In this document: positions 19,301 to 29,003 of the stretch, one piece after another
How the letters are laid out: each line of letters opens with the position of its first letter
Numbering within the stretch: the stretch's first letter is position 1
Program-made: the position numbers and the translations under genes
NCBI GenBank assembly: GCA_903944895.1
Contig: CAJATL010000097.1
Coordinates: 1-53,274, forward strand
Length of the DNA: 53,274 nt
Source of the DNA: an uncultured Bacteroidota bacterium
GTDB taxonomy: Bacteria; Bacteroidota; Bacteroidia; Bacteroidales; 4484-276
Reading direction: 5' to 3'
Notes under the pieces: generated by a model
Told to the model about the DNA's origin: nothing
The model's database searches: none
What the model saw: only the letters and a program-made list of their open reading frames with translations

Positions 19301-21120
19301 AATGGTATTTTCAGGATCCGGGAATTGTGCCGCTACCTGTGGTTGTTGATCCGCTCAATCCAACAAATCATGTTGCCGGTTATAATCGGTCAGGAAGCTT
19401 TGAATGGACAAACGCACAGTTTATTCTCGATCACCGCATGGATTTGACCAACAGAAATAAATTCGGGATGAAAGTTTTCTTTCCATCTTCAAATAATTAC
19501 ACCGGTGCATTAACAAAAACTGCAGCAATAAAGCTTCAAAACAGCTTGCTTGGCGGAGCCGCTTATCAAACTCAGGCCGAAATACTTGTAACCGTGACCC
19601 AGTTAGACCAGTGGTTAAATCTTATCTTCGATTTTAGTGCGCCTGAGATTACTTCACGCACCGATTTCGACCAGGTTGTCATTCAGTTCGGTGGAGAAGG
19701 ACATCTTGTGCCTGCTCAGTTTTATTTTGACGACCTCGAACTTAAGGATGTTACTGCAGGTGGTAATCTGAGTTTTTATCCCACCAACGGAGCAACCGGA
19801 ATTGATGTCTTGATAAACCCGGCATTGAATTTTAACCTACCTGTTACTTTGGCTAACGGAAATGAAATTTTAAACAGTGATATAGCAAGCATTGTTACCT
19901 TTAAGGAAACCAATGAGGGTGGTGCCAGCGTGCCTTTTTCCGGAACGATAAATGCTACCAAAACGATGATTACACTTATTCCCGATGCTGATCTTAATTA
20001 TGAGGCGGTTTATTTTGTGTCTCTAAATAATGATGTGATCCGCTACCTTGATGCTGACCTGATTGCCGGGCAAAGTATAACCTTTACAACAGCGATTGAA
20101 CCAAAACCTTACCTGGCAATTGATGTACGCGATAATTTTGAAAATGACGGCTGGGGAACAATTGAAAACTGGAAATTTCAGGATAGCCCCAGTCTTATAG
20201 ACCTAACCATCACCACCGTTCCTGGAAATCCTTCAAACCATGTTGCCGGTTATAATCGGTCAGGAAGCTTTGAATGGACAAACGCACAGTTTATCCTCGA
20301 TCACCGCATGGATTTGACCAGCAGAAATAAATTCAGGATGAAAGTTTTCTTTCCATCATCAAATAATTATACCGGTGGATTAACAAAAACTGCAGCAATA
20401 AAACTTCAAAACAGCCTGCTTGGCGGATTAGCCTATACAACCCAGGCCGAAATACTTGTAACCGTTACCCAGCTTGACCAGTGGGTAAATCTTACCTTCG
20501 ATTTTAGTGCACCGGAGATTACTTCGCGCACCGATTTCGACCAGGTTGTCGTCCAGTTCGGTGGAGAAGGTCATCTTGTGCCGGCTCAGTTTTATTTTGA
20601 CGACCTCAGGTTGTTTGGAATTGAGGAAGTAATACAGCAGTCAGTTCAATTGACAGGTGGCTGGAGCGGCCTTTCAGGTTATGTTGTCCCTGAAAATGCA
20701 AACCTCGACGACATGCTTGCATCTCTGGAAAATCTGGTGATTTTGTACAATTATGATGGAATTTATATGCCGTCACAGGGAACAAACACGCTTGTCAACT
20801 GGAATCCTGCTCAGGGTTACATTGTCAAACTCACAGCCAACGATGAACTGGTTATCGAGGGTTTTGAAACAGCAAGTCCTGCAATAACGCTGGCGCCCGG
20901 CTGGTCGGTTGTGCCGGTAATAAGCTCCTGTAACGTTGATGCAGCAAGCCTGCTTGGAGAATACGAACAGATTGTAATGGTGAAAGAAGTTGCCGGCAGT
21001 GGCGTTTACTGGCCCGAAAATGCAATCAATTCGCTTGTAAACCTTGTTCCCGGAAAAGCTTATTTTTTCCTGACCAATGCGGCGGTATCATTCACCTATC
21101 CGGCTTGCGGGGCTAAATAA
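16357..21120 (+). CDS. Giant secreted multi-module glycan-binding-like protein (paralogue 1) with C-terminal GWSGIS module
   Basis: A 1587-aa exported protein without a recognisable catalytic domain; signal peptide 1-19. Modules in order: A jelly-roll (20-175, ends YFDNIKVPDG), B jelly-roll (191-333, NWGQ ... FQFKVDGNGTVYFDN), C cadherin-like beta-sandwich (340-422, DATLSDLKVDG), D (427-541, SEYCETEVYHFG ... FEASC), E1 (546-714, KPYLALDIQDDFENSGWG), PKD (720-801), F jelly-roll (808-952), E2 (962-1130), SbsA-type Ig (1139-1246), E3 (1250-1419), and the two-half GWSG module (1435-1587). The DFENxGWG ... GQFYFDDLEL pattern of E is typical of carbohydrate-binding beta-sandwiches. E2 and E3 are nearly identical at DNA level. 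There is no T9SS domain. It lies between GH81 and a second paralogue (27 and 52 bp gaps), so it probably binds beta-glucan at the cell surface; this is inferred from context. Confidence 0.75.
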   Translation: MKNYLLVFMMLFALNIFAQSTHTIDFEPGGTGTDWVWVVANNASNPPLEFVTNPNNTGINISAKAAKFTAKVGGATYAMCWTDGDGEFTFNAANSTVKIMVYKSRTSDVGIKFEGSSPAVELKVANTLINQWQELTFNFTASIGNKYSRLVIMPDFAARTADQIVYFDNIKVPDGVVTGPLPEPTTVPPIPSHAQVDVISVYGEAYTNLSGTDFTPNWGQTTSVTVDYMAAGNKTLRYQNLNYQGTQYSNQNVSGYEYLHVDFWTPNSTALKFFLISPGAETFYTLPITTNQWVSVDIPLTHFVPPVNLANVFQFKVDGNGTVYFDNLYFWKSPSAPGFDATLSDLKVDGVTIDGFSPLIQEYTMELPEGTTQVPVLTATTNDPQATHIVNNVASLPGTSEVVVTSANGSVVKTYLVEFTVAGPVTGSEYCETEVYHFGNPLEVASAIFLTITNSGANSMLVEIESANDDPVDLLIITGGSGATISGENTIIPGKISRTLNWASNPPVDVILNVLWSKVSFGGNWMLIEGQITVPFEASCGAIEPKPYLALDIQDDFENSGWGNISNWKFQDAATLANLVITTDPVITTNHVADYDRSGTFDYTNAQFTLNHRMDLTSRNRFEMRVYFPSSNDYTGTLTPTAAIKLQNSLLGANAWTTQTVKSKTITQFDQWVTLEFDFTTQADSVNYDQIVVQLGGENHFTPAQFYFDMFRLLPATTFVVADFTATPRSGYAPLTVQFSDYSTGTPTSWKWDFNNDGIIDSQVQNPTYTYQTPGVYSVKLKAETLFKTNEITKSNYITVSELVLPNYTYTNFDDQINVEFSGLPNNPETVVNPDASGINTSANVGKWVRSAGLDSHIFTVLDSKIDFTGGQVFHLKLHSPVIGNVLFKLEDNLNVALPVERSVAITKLNQWENLVFNFAGTGSGLYDKITIFIDFGSANDNTFYFDDLLGPILEVPVVEKPYLALDVQDNFENDGYATISEWYFQDPGIVPLPVVVDPLNPTNHVAGYNRSGSFEWTNAQFILDHRMDLTNRNKFGMKVFFPSSNNYTGALTKTAAIKLQNSLLGGAAYQTQAEILVTVTQLDQWLNLIFDFSAPEITSRTDFDQVVIQFGGEGHLVPAQFYFDDLELKDVTAGGNLSFYPTNGATGIDVLINPALNFNLPVTLANGNEILNSDIASIVTFKETNEGGASVPFSGTINATKTMITLIPDADLNYEAVYFVSLNNDVIRYLDADLIAGQSITFTTAIEPKPYLAIDVRDNFENDGWGTIENWKFQDSPSLIDLTITTVPGNPSNHVAGYNRSGSFEWTNAQFILDHRMDLTSRNKFRMKVFFPSSNNYTGGLTKTAAIKLQNSLLGGLAYTTQAEILVTVTQLDQWVNLTFDFSAPEITSRTDFDQVVVQFGGEGHLVPAQFYFDDLRLFGIEEVIQQSVQLTGGWSGLSGYVVPENANLDDMLASLENLVILYNYDGIYMPSQGTNTLVNWNPAQGYIVKLTANDELVIEGFETASPAITLAPGWSVVPVISSCNVDAASLLGEYEQIVMVKEVAGSGVYWPENAINSLVNLVPGKAYFFLTNAAVSFTYPACGAK

Positions 21121-21172
21121 GAAGCTTTTTTTGATAAATTTTAATTAAACGAACTTCTAATAATTATTCAAG

Positions 21173-24100
21173 ATGAAATATTTAATAACAATATTCACCG
21201 TGTTATTGGCCTTTTATGCTTCGGCGCAAAGCACCTTCACGGTCGATTTTGAGCCAGCAGGCACCGGTTCTGAGTGGAATTGGATAGTCACTGAAAATGC
21301 TTCCAATCCGCCACTCGAATTCATTGCAAATCCGAATAGCGGCGGCATTAACACCAGCGCTACCGTTGCCAAATTTACCGCAAAAGCAACCGGCAATCCA
21401 TGGGCGCTATGCTTTACCGACGACAACGGTGAGTTTACCTTTGATGCGACCAACTCAACTATAAAAATCATGGTTTTTAAAACCGTGATCAGCAATGTGG
21501 GCATTAAATTCGAAGGTTTCAGCCCGGCTGTCGAAATTCTGATTCCTAACACACTTATCAATCAATGGGAAGAAATTACATTCAACTTTTCTGCCCAGAT
21601 CGGAAAAACTTACAACAGGCTTGTCGTTATTCCCGACTTTGCTCCCAGGACAGTGGATCATATTATTTATTTCGACAACATCAGGCTTCCCGAAGGCGTG
21701 CCACCAGGTCAATTACCTGAACCCACAACTGCGCCACCGATCCCTTCCCACGCTCAGGCGGATGTAATTTCGATTTACAGCGAAGCTTACACCAATTTGG
21801 CAGGAACAAATTTTAACCCGAATTGGGGACAATCAACAATCGTAACTTTTGATTATCTCGTGGCCGGAAATAACACGCTGAGGTATCAAAACCTGAATTA
21901 CCAGGGAACAGAACTGGTGAATACGGACGTTTCGGAGTATGAATTTATCCATGTTGATTTCTGGACACCCAACTCAACACTGCTGAATTTTTCACTGATC
22001 AGCACGGGTCCACTCGAAAAACCATATTCACTGCCAATAACCGAAGAAACATGGGTAAGCGTTGACATACCATTATCGTATTTCGTTCCGCCGGTGAATC
22101 TTGCGGATGTTTTCCAGTTTAAGGTTGACGGGAACGGTACTGTTTATTTCGACAACTGGTATTTCTGGAAAAGCCCGGCTGGACCGGGAACTGACGCCAC
22201 GTTAAGTGATCTTAAAGTAAATGGAACGACCATTCCAGGGTTTTCACCATCAATACTCAATTACACGATGGAATTGCCCGAAGGTACTACTCAGGTGCCG
22301 GTGGTTACCGCTACTACCAACGATCCCGAGGCGAGCCACATTGTAAACAATGCGCCAACCTTACCAGGAACTACAGAAGTTGTGGTTACCTCAGCAAACG
22401 GCAATGTCGTAAGAACTTATGCTGTTGCTTTTACAGTGGCAGGATCAACACCAGGTTCGGAATACTGCGAAACAGAAGTATTTCATTTTGGTAATCCATT
22501 GGAGGAAGCTTCAGCCATTTATCTCACCATTACAAATTCGGGCGCCACCTCAATGTTTGTCGAAATCGAATCGGCAAATGATGATCCGGTGGATGTATTA
22601 ATTGTAACCGGTGGTAGCGGAGCAACAATTTCGGAAGAAAACTTTAGCGTTCCCGGAAGAATCAGCCGGACCTTAACCTGGGCTTCCAATCCGCCTGCCA
22701 ATGTAACTTTAAATATTTTATGGAGCAAAGTATCATCCCCCGGCAACTGGATGTTGATCGAAGGAGAATTCACTGTGCCCTTTGAGGCAACTTGTGGTGG
22801 TACTACCCAAAAACCCTACCTTGCCATTGATGTGCAGGATAATTTTGAGAATAACGGCTGGGGAACAATCACCAACTGGAACTTCCAGGATCCTGATCTG
22901 CTCCCTTTAAACATCACCACCGATCCGCAAAATGCATCCAACCATGTGGCCGATTACGATCGCTCAGGAAGTTTTGAATGGACAAATGCACAGTTTATCC
23001 TCAATCACCGGATGGATTTGACCGAAAGAAATACTTTCGATTTGAAGGTGTATTTTCCTTCATCAAATAATTATACAGGTTTGTTGCTTCCAAAGGCTGC
23101 AATGAAACTACAGAACAGCCTTCTTGGCCCAAATGCCTGGACTACACAAACCGAAGTTGGGATTACCATTACTCAGTTTGACCAGTGGGTAAATCTGACC
23201 TTCGATTTTGGGGCAGTTGCCGACAGCATGAATTACGACCAGGTTGTTGTTCAGTTTGGTGGTGAAGGACATCTTGTTCCAGGCCAGTTTTATTTTGACG
23301 ACCTCGAACTTAACGATGTTTCAGCCAATGGAACTTTGAGTTTTTATCCCGGCAACGGTGCAACCGGAATTGATGTCTGGGTTAGCCCGACATTGAATTT
23401 TACGGTTCCTGTTACTTTGGCCGATGGCAGTGAAATTATGAATAATGATATTTCATCAATTGTAACGTTCAAGGAAACCAATGCCGGCGGAGCCAATGTG
23501 CCGTTTACCGGAACAATCAATGCGACAAAAACAATGATTACGCTTGATCCCGTTGCTGATCTCAATTATGGACAGGTTTATTATGTAGCCTTAAATAATG
23601 AAGTAATCCGTTACCTTGATGCCGACCTGATCGCTGGGCAAAGCATAACTTTTACAACGGCCATTGCGCCTAAACCTTACCTGGCACTTGATGTACGCGA
23701 TAATTTTGAAAATGACGGCTGGGGAACAATTGATAACTGGAAATTTCAGGATAGTCCCGATCTTGTTGACCTTACCATCACCACCGACCCTGCAAATCCT
23801 TCGAACCATGTTGCCGATTACGACCGTTCGGGAAGTTTTGAATGGACAAATGCCCAGTTTATTCTGGATCACAGGATGGATTTAAATATCCGCAACACTT
23901 TTGATATGAAGGTGTATTTCCCGTCGTCGAACAATTATACCGGTTTGTTGCTTCCAAAAGCTGCTATCAAATTACAAAACAGCCTTCTTGGCCCAAATGC
24001 CTGGACCACACAAACCGAAGTATTGATGACCGTTACCCAGTTTGATCAGTGGGTAAATCTTACCTTCGACTTCAGTGCAATAGCCGACAGCATAAATTAC

Positions 24101-25297
24101 GACCAGATTGTAGTGCAATTTGGTGGTGAAGGACATTTTGTTCCCGGACAGTTCTATTTCGATAATTTCGAGCTGAATGGCTCATCGGCAAACGGGAGCC
24201 TGGCTTTTTATCCGCCAAACGGCGCTACAGGAATTGATGTTTCGGTAAGCCCGACATTAACGTTTACAGTGCCGGTGACATTGGCCAACGGAAGTGCAAT
24301 TTCAAACAGTGATATTGCCAACATTGTAACTTTTAAAAAAACCAATGCAGGTGGCGCCAGTGTTCCTTTTACCGGAACCATCAATGCCGGAAAAACGATC
24401 ATCACCATCAATCCCAATGCTGACCTCGACAATGGAACAGTGTATTATGTGGCTTTGAATGATGAAGTGATCCGCTACCTTGATGCTGACCTGATTCCGG
24501 CGCAAAGCGCTACTTTTACAACCCTGGTATTTGTAAAACCTTACCTGGAATTAAGTGTCCGGGATAATTTCGAAAATAACGGCTGGGGAAACATTGACAA
24601 CTGGTTTTTCCAGGATCCGGATATGATGGAATTGCCTGTTACCACCGACCCGACAAACCCTTCGAACCATGTGGCCGATTATAGCCGTTCGGGAGCTTTT
24701 GAATACACCAATGCCCAGTTTGTGCTAGACCATCGCATGGATTTGACAGTTAGGGACCTTTTCCGCATCAGGGCATATTTCCCATCATCGAACAACTACA
24801 CGGGCGCACTCACCCCAACATTGGCCATAAAACTTCAAAACAGTCTGCTTGGCGGCAATGCCTGGACAACACAAACCGAAATAGTAAAAACTGTATCTGT
24901 TTTTGATCAATGGTTGACCCTTTACTTAGAATTCACAACGGCTGCCGACAGCGTAAATTACGACCAGGTTGTCGTCCAGTTTGGTGGTGAAGGGCATTTA
25001 GTTCCCGGCCAGTTCTATTTTGATGATATTGATTTACTCATTGATGTTATCGGCGTTCCGGAGATAGAGGTTTCACAATTCGAATTATTCCCAAATCCCG
25101 CTCAGGACTTTATTGGGATTAGCAATTTTGGGTTGATAGAAACAATCAGTATTTTCACGATGTCAGGAAGTAAAGTTTTATCCGAAAATCAGCCTGACGG
25201 AAATATCAATATCTCCGATCTCAGACCAGGGATTTATCTGATGGTGATCATGGATCAAAATGGCCGGAATTTTCAACGGAAGTTTATCAAAAAATAA
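21173..25297 (+). CDS. Giant secreted multi-module glycan-binding-like protein (paralogue 2) with T9SS domain
   Basis: A 1374-aa paralogue of the preceding protein; signal peptide 1-19. The same N-terminal order A (20-175), B (189-333), C (340-423), D (429-541) is followed by E1 (547-715), SbsA-type Ig (722-830), E2 (833-1002), SbsA-type Ig (1009-1116), E3 (1122-1290) and a type A T9SS C-terminal domain (1299-1374, FELFPNPAQD ... RPGIYLMVI). It thus swaps the GWSG module of paralogue 1 for a standard T9SS signal, which makes the pair useful for asking what that module does. I see no catalytic motif. Likely role: surface glucan capture alongside GH81, possibly as a scaffold. The MITE-like repeat just downstream separates it from paralogue 3. 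Confidence 0.75.
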   Translation: MKYLITIFTVLLAFYASAQSTFTVDFEPAGTGSEWNWIVTENASNPPLEFIANPNSGGINTSATVAKFTAKATGNPWALCFTDDNGEFTFDATNSTIKIMVFKTVISNVGIKFEGFSPAVEILIPNTLINQWEEITFNFSAQIGKTYNRLVVIPDFAPRTVDHIIYFDNIRLPEGVPPGQLPEPTTAPPIPSHAQADVISIYSEAYTNLAGTNFNPNWGQSTIVTFDYLVAGNNTLRYQNLNYQGTELVNTDVSEYEFIHVDFWTPNSTLLNFSLISTGPLEKPYSLPITEETWVSVDIPLSYFVPPVNLADVFQFKVDGNGTVYFDNWYFWKSPAGPGTDATLSDLKVNGTTIPGFSPSILNYTMELPEGTTQVPVVTATTNDPEASHIVNNAPTLPGTTEVVVTSANGNVVRTYAVAFTVAGSTPGSEYCETEVFHFGNPLEEASAIYLTITNSGATSMFVEIESANDDPVDVLIVTGGSGATISEENFSVPGRISRTLTWASNPPANVTLNILWSKVSSPGNWMLIEGEFTVPFEATCGGTTQKPYLAIDVQDNFENNGWGTITNWNFQDPDLLPLNITTDPQNASNHVADYDRSGSFEWTNAQFILNHRMDLTERNTFDLKVYFPSSNNYTGLLLPKAAMKLQNSLLGPNAWTTQTEVGITITQFDQWVNLTFDFGAVADSMNYDQVVVQFGGEGHLVPGQFYFDDLELNDVSANGTLSFYPGNGATGIDVWVSPTLNFTVPVTLADGSEIMNNDISSIVTFKETNAGGANVPFTGTINATKTMITLDPVADLNYGQVYYVALNNEVIRYLDADLIAGQSITFTTAIAPKPYLALDVRDNFENDGWGTIDNWKFQDSPDLVDLTITTDPANPSNHVADYDRSGSFEWTNAQFILDHRMDLNIRNTFDMKVYFPSSNNYTGLLLPKAAIKLQNSLLGPNAWTTQTEVLMTVTQFDQWVNLTFDFSAIADSINYDQIVVQFGGEGHFVPGQFYFDNFELNGSSANGSLAFYPPNGATGIDVSVSPTLTFTVPVTLANGSAISNSDIANIVTFKKTNAGGASVPFTGTINAGKTIITINPNADLDNGTVYYVALNDEVIRYLDADLIPAQSATFTTLVFVKPYLELSVRDNFENNGWGNIDNWFFQDPDMMELPVTTDPTNPSNHVADYSRSGAFEYTNAQFVLDHRMDLTVRDLFRIRAYFPSSNNYTGALTPTLAIKLQNSLLGGNAWTTQTEIVKTVSVFDQWLTLYLEFTTAADSVNYDQVVVQFGGEGHLVPGQFYFDDIDLLIDVIGVPEIEVSQFELFPNPAQDFIGISNFGLIETISIFTMSGSKVLSENQPDGNINISDLRPGIYLMVIMDQNGRNFQRKFIKK

Positions 25298-25318
25298 CAA
25301 GTTTTTGTTTATGAGAAA

Positions 25319-25469
25319 GAGACTGTCTCAAAATATAATATTAACCGCAGAGTAGCGCAGAGTTATAACGCAGAGAACCGCAAAGAAATTTATTTCAACG
25401 TGTTGTCTCTGCGGCCCTTTGCGTCTTTCTTTGTGTCCTTTGCGTTTTTATAACATTTAAGACAGCCTC
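25319..25469. repeat. MITE-like intergenic element with imperfect inverted ends
   Basis: Ends GAGACTGTCTCAAA (left) and TTTAAGACAGCCTC (right) form an inverted repeat with two mismatches. Inside, the left arm has repeated CGCAGAG/CGCAAAG words and the right arm has their complements (CTCTGCGG, CTTTGCGTCTTTC, CCTTTGCG), so the whole ~150 bp can fold on itself. It encodes nothing visible and fits a non-autonomous mobile or REP-like repeat. Confidence 0.6.
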
Positions 25470-25531
25470 TTTATTCTAATCCAGGCAAATTCGTTTTTAA
25501 ATAAATTTAATACTAACTAAAAATTATCATT

Positions 25532-28500
25532 ATGAAGAATTTATTACTTGCTTTAATGATGCTATTCGCGATCAGTTCGATTGCGCAAAGCACGCACAAC
25601 ATCGATTTTGAGCCGGGAGGAACCGGTGCCGACTGGACGTGGATCATGACCGAAAACGGCAGTAATCCACCTCTTGAGTTTGTTGCCAATCCTAACAATG
25701 GCGGCATCAACACAAGTGCAACAACAGCAAAGTTTATTGCTAAGGTAGGAGGAAATCCCTGGGCTTTATGCTTTACCGATGGAGATGGAGTGTTTACTTT
25801 TGATGCAACCAACGCAGTTGTAAAAATCATGGTTTACAAACCAACCATCAGCAACATAGGCATGAAATTCGAAGGATTTAGCGGCGATTTTCAGATTCTG
25901 GTACCAAACACCTTAATTAACCAATGGGAAGAGATCACATTCGATTTTTCGGCTAAAATCGGAAGCACTTACAGCCTGATTGTAATCATCCCTGATTTTA
26001 CTTTCGGCGGCAGACCAACGGATAATGTGCTTTATTTCGATAATCTTCAGGTTCCCGACGGTTTTACCGTACCTCCTTTGGCCGAACCAACAACAGTTCC
26101 GCCTGTTCCGGCACACTCTGCCGAAAATGTGCTTTCCGTTTATACCGAAGTTTACATCAATATCCCGGGAACCAATTTCACTCCTAACTGGGGACAATCA
26201 ACGGGAGTAACCGTTAATTATAACGCAGCCGGAAACAATACGCTCAAATATGCAAACCTGAACTATCAGGGAACACAATACACAAATCAGAATGTTTCTG
26301 GATATGAGTACATCCATGTGGACTTTTGGACGCCAAATTCAACGCTGTTGAGATTTTTCGTAATCAGCCCTGGTGCCGAAACTTTCTATACACTTCCAAT
26401 TACCCCCAACGAATGGGTCAGTGTGGACATACCTTTAACTCACTATGTTCCGCCGGTAAATCTTGCCGATGTTTTCCAATTTAAAGTCGATGGAAACGGA
26501 ACTGTATATTTCGACAATTTATATTTCTGGAAAAATCCTACTGCTGTCGGAACTGACGCATCATTGAGCGATCTTAAGGTGGATGGAACTACCGTTCCCG
26601 GATTTTTGCCAACCATATTGAGTTATTCAGTCGAATTGCCTATAGGTACAGTAACCGTGCCTGTGGTTACGGCAACTACCAATGATCCCGAAGCTGAGTA
26701 TATGGTAAATGATGCAGCAGCTTTGCCTGGAACTACCGAAGTTGTGGTTACCGCGGCCGATGGAACTACCATTAAAACCTATTCGATCGAGTTTACCGTG
26801 GCTGGCGTGGCTCCAGGATCGGAATATTGCGAAAAATTGGTTTATCATTTTGGCATTGAAGCTGAAGTGCAATCGGCTATTTATTTAACCATCAAAAATT
26901 TTGATGCCCTCTCGATGATTGTCGAAATCGAATCAGCAACTGCTGATCCGGTGGATTTGTTAATCATTAACAACGGCAGCGGAGCAGCAATTTCAGGTGA
27001 AAACACATCAGTTCTAGGAAAAATCAGCAAGATATTATCCTGGCCTTCTAACCCTCCGGAAAATGTAACATTGAATGTTTTGTGGAGTAAAGCATCGTTC
27101 GGTGGAAATTGGATGTTAATTGAAGGCGAATTCACCGTGCCTTTTGAAGCAGGTTGCGAGCCTGCAGGTCCGGCTCCGGTTACTTTCAGGGTTGATATGA
27201 ATGAATTTGCCGGCACGTTCACCAATGTTTATGTCAGCGGATCTTTCAATGGCTGGTCGGGTGGTGCCAATCAACTGCTCGATCCGGAAACGGATGGCGT
27301 TTATGAAGCTGAACTTTTGTTGGAAAACGGAAGTTATGAATACAAATTCACCCTCGATGGCTGGGCCGTTCAGGAAGAGTTTCTGGGAGGCGAGCCTTGC
27401 GTTATTACAGTGGATGGATACCACAACAGAGCCCTCACCGTAACCGGAGCAACCTCGCTGCCATTGGTTTGCTGGAACAGTTGCTATGCATGTGGCGAAG
27501 CACCAGTGCCAAAAGATGTAACCTTCCAGGTTGACCTTTCACAATTCGGTGGAACTTTTTCAAAAGTTTATGTCAGTGGCAGCTTCAATAACTGGTGCGG
27601 CAACTGCAATGAGCTTACCGATCCGGAATTGGACGGAGTTTACAACGCCACTCTTTCAATGATGGATGGCCAGTACGAATATAAATTTACCATGGATGGC
27701 TGGGCAATTCAGGAAGAATTTGTACCTGGCGAACCCTGTACTTCAACCATCGGTGGCTACACCAACCGCACTTTATTGGTTGATCAGACAATTATTCTAC
27801 CTGTTGTTTGCTGGAATCTTTGCGATGGTTGCCCAACTTATCAAAAAGGTTGGAGCGGCATTTCGAGCAATCTTATCCTGGATGCCAAAATGAGTATGGA
27901 AGAAGTTTTTGCACCTGTATTGGATGACATGGTAATTTTGCTTGGATTAAACGGAATGTTCTGGCCCGAACATGGTATCAACACGCTTGGCGAATGGGAT
28001 ACTTACCAGGGATATAAAGTAAAATTTGAGAAAGGCGTTATTTTTGAATTTACTGGCAGCGAACCAACCGACAGAACGGTTTCAGTTAATCCTGGTATTG
28101 TTTATGTCCCGGTTTTAAGCCAGGAGCCTGTAGCTGTTGCAGATGTAGTTATGCCTTTGGGCGACGATATTTTATTTATGTTTGATATCGCCAGTGGTGA
28201 GATTTACTGGCCACAGGGTGGATTGGTACCCGGTGTTGGCGGAGCTTTGGAAATGCTTTATCCTGGATTTGCTTACCTTACCAGGGTAATAAATCCTACC
28301 GTTTTTGATTTTGGCAGTACACCACCGAAATCCGGTTATTCCTCAAGGACTTCTTATCAAAATATCGAAGTTCCGGCATGGAATGAAGTTTCACCAACCG
28401 GCTCACAGCATATTATTTCATTGGCAACTGCAACCCTTACTACAGGTGATGTTGTTGGTGCTTTTAATGCTGATGGAATTTGTGTTGGAAAAGCAGCTTT

Positions 28501-28972
28501 TAACGGCAGCGAAAATATGATTCCCCTCGTCGTTTTTGGTGATGATGCAACAACCAAAAATAACGATGGCATGGCTTCCGGCGAAGAAATGTCGTTCAGG
28601 ATTTATCGCGCTGGCCAGGAAATTGCTGTTACGGCAGTTTATGATCATTCAGTTGCAAATTACGATGGTTTTTATACCCAAAACGGCTTATCGATAATTC
28701 GTGAACTGAAAGCAGGAACAACCGGAATCATCAGTCAGCAAAGGGCAACTTTCAGCATATTCCCTAACCCGGGAAATGGTCAGATTTTCATTAACCTAAC
28801 TAAAGATGGCATTTATAATGTTTCAGTTTCCAGCTCACAGGGACAGCAGGTTTTCTTGACAACAATCAGCGGCTCGCAGCATCTCGATTTAAGCGCACTC
28901 TCGAAAGGTGTGTATTTTATCAGGGTATCCGATGCATCTTCAGTAGCTGTCGAAAAGATGGTGATCAGATAA
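25532..28972 (+). CDS. Secreted multi-module glycan-binding-like protein (paralogue 3) with two CBM48/CBM20-like domains and T9SS domain
   Basis: A 1146-aa third paralogue; signal peptide 1-19. N-terminal modules A (20-178), B (193-333), C (340-423) and D (428-542) match paralogues 1 and 2. In place of the E modules it has two tandem E-set domains (548-656 and 660-766) with VYVSGSFNGW/NNW and DGxYEYKFTxDGW, resembling the glycogen/starch-binding CBM48/CBM20 class; both have extra cysteines near NRxLxVxxxxxLPxVCWN. A GWSG module (773-about 925) follows, with its second half degenerate (the GW is lost). Next are a domain of the GDVVGAFNADGICVG type (about 930-1060) and a type A T9SS domain (1072-1146, FSIFPNPGNG ... 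KGVYFIRVS). This is the only protein here with both the GWSG module and a T9SS signal. No catalytic domain is seen. Confidence 0.75.
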   Translation: MKNLLLALMMLFAISSIAQSTHNIDFEPGGTGADWTWIMTENGSNPPLEFVANPNNGGINTSATTAKFIAKVGGNPWALCFTDGDGVFTFDATNAVVKIMVYKPTISNIGMKFEGFSGDFQILVPNTLINQWEEITFDFSAKIGSTYSLIVIIPDFTFGGRPTDNVLYFDNLQVPDGFTVPPLAEPTTVPPVPAHSAENVLSVYTEVYINIPGTNFTPNWGQSTGVTVNYNAAGNNTLKYANLNYQGTQYTNQNVSGYEYIHVDFWTPNSTLLRFFVISPGAETFYTLPITPNEWVSVDIPLTHYVPPVNLADVFQFKVDGNGTVYFDNLYFWKNPTAVGTDASLSDLKVDGTTVPGFLPTILSYSVELPIGTVTVPVVTATTNDPEAEYMVNDAAALPGTTEVVVTAADGTTIKTYSIEFTVAGVAPGSEYCEKLVYHFGIEAEVQSAIYLTIKNFDALSMIVEIESATADPVDLLIINNGSGAAISGENTSVLGKISKILSWPSNPPENVTLNVLWSKASFGGNWMLIEGEFTVPFEAGCEPAGPAPVTFRVDMNEFAGTFTNVYVSGSFNGWSGGANQLLDPETDGVYEAELLLENGSYEYKFTLDGWAVQEEFLGGEPCVITVDGYHNRALTVTGATSLPLVCWNSCYACGEAPVPKDVTFQVDLSQFGGTFSKVYVSGSFNNWCGNCNELTDPELDGVYNATLSMMDGQYEYKFTMDGWAIQEEFVPGEPCTSTIGGYTNRTLLVDQTIILPVVCWNLCDGCPTYQKGWSGISSNLILDAKMSMEEVFAPVLDDMVILLGLNGMFWPEHGINTLGEWDTYQGYKVKFEKGVIFEFTGSEPTDRTVSVNPGIVYVPVLSQEPVAVADVVMPLGDDILFMFDIASGEIYWPQGGLVPGVGGALEMLYPGFAYLTRVINPTVFDFGSTPPKSGYSSRTSYQNIEVPAWNEVSPTGSQHIISLATATLTTGDVVGAFNADGICVGKAAFNGSENMIPLVVFGDDATTKNNDGMASGEEMSFRIYRAGQEIAVTAVYDHSVANYDGFYTQNGLSIIRELKAGTTGIISQQRATFSIFPNPGNGQIFINLTKDGIYNVSVSSSQGQQVFLTTISGSQHLDLSALSKGVYFIRVSDASSVAVEKMVIR

Positions 28973-29003
28973 ATAAGTGACTTGTAGTTTTTTTCATAAC
29001 GTA

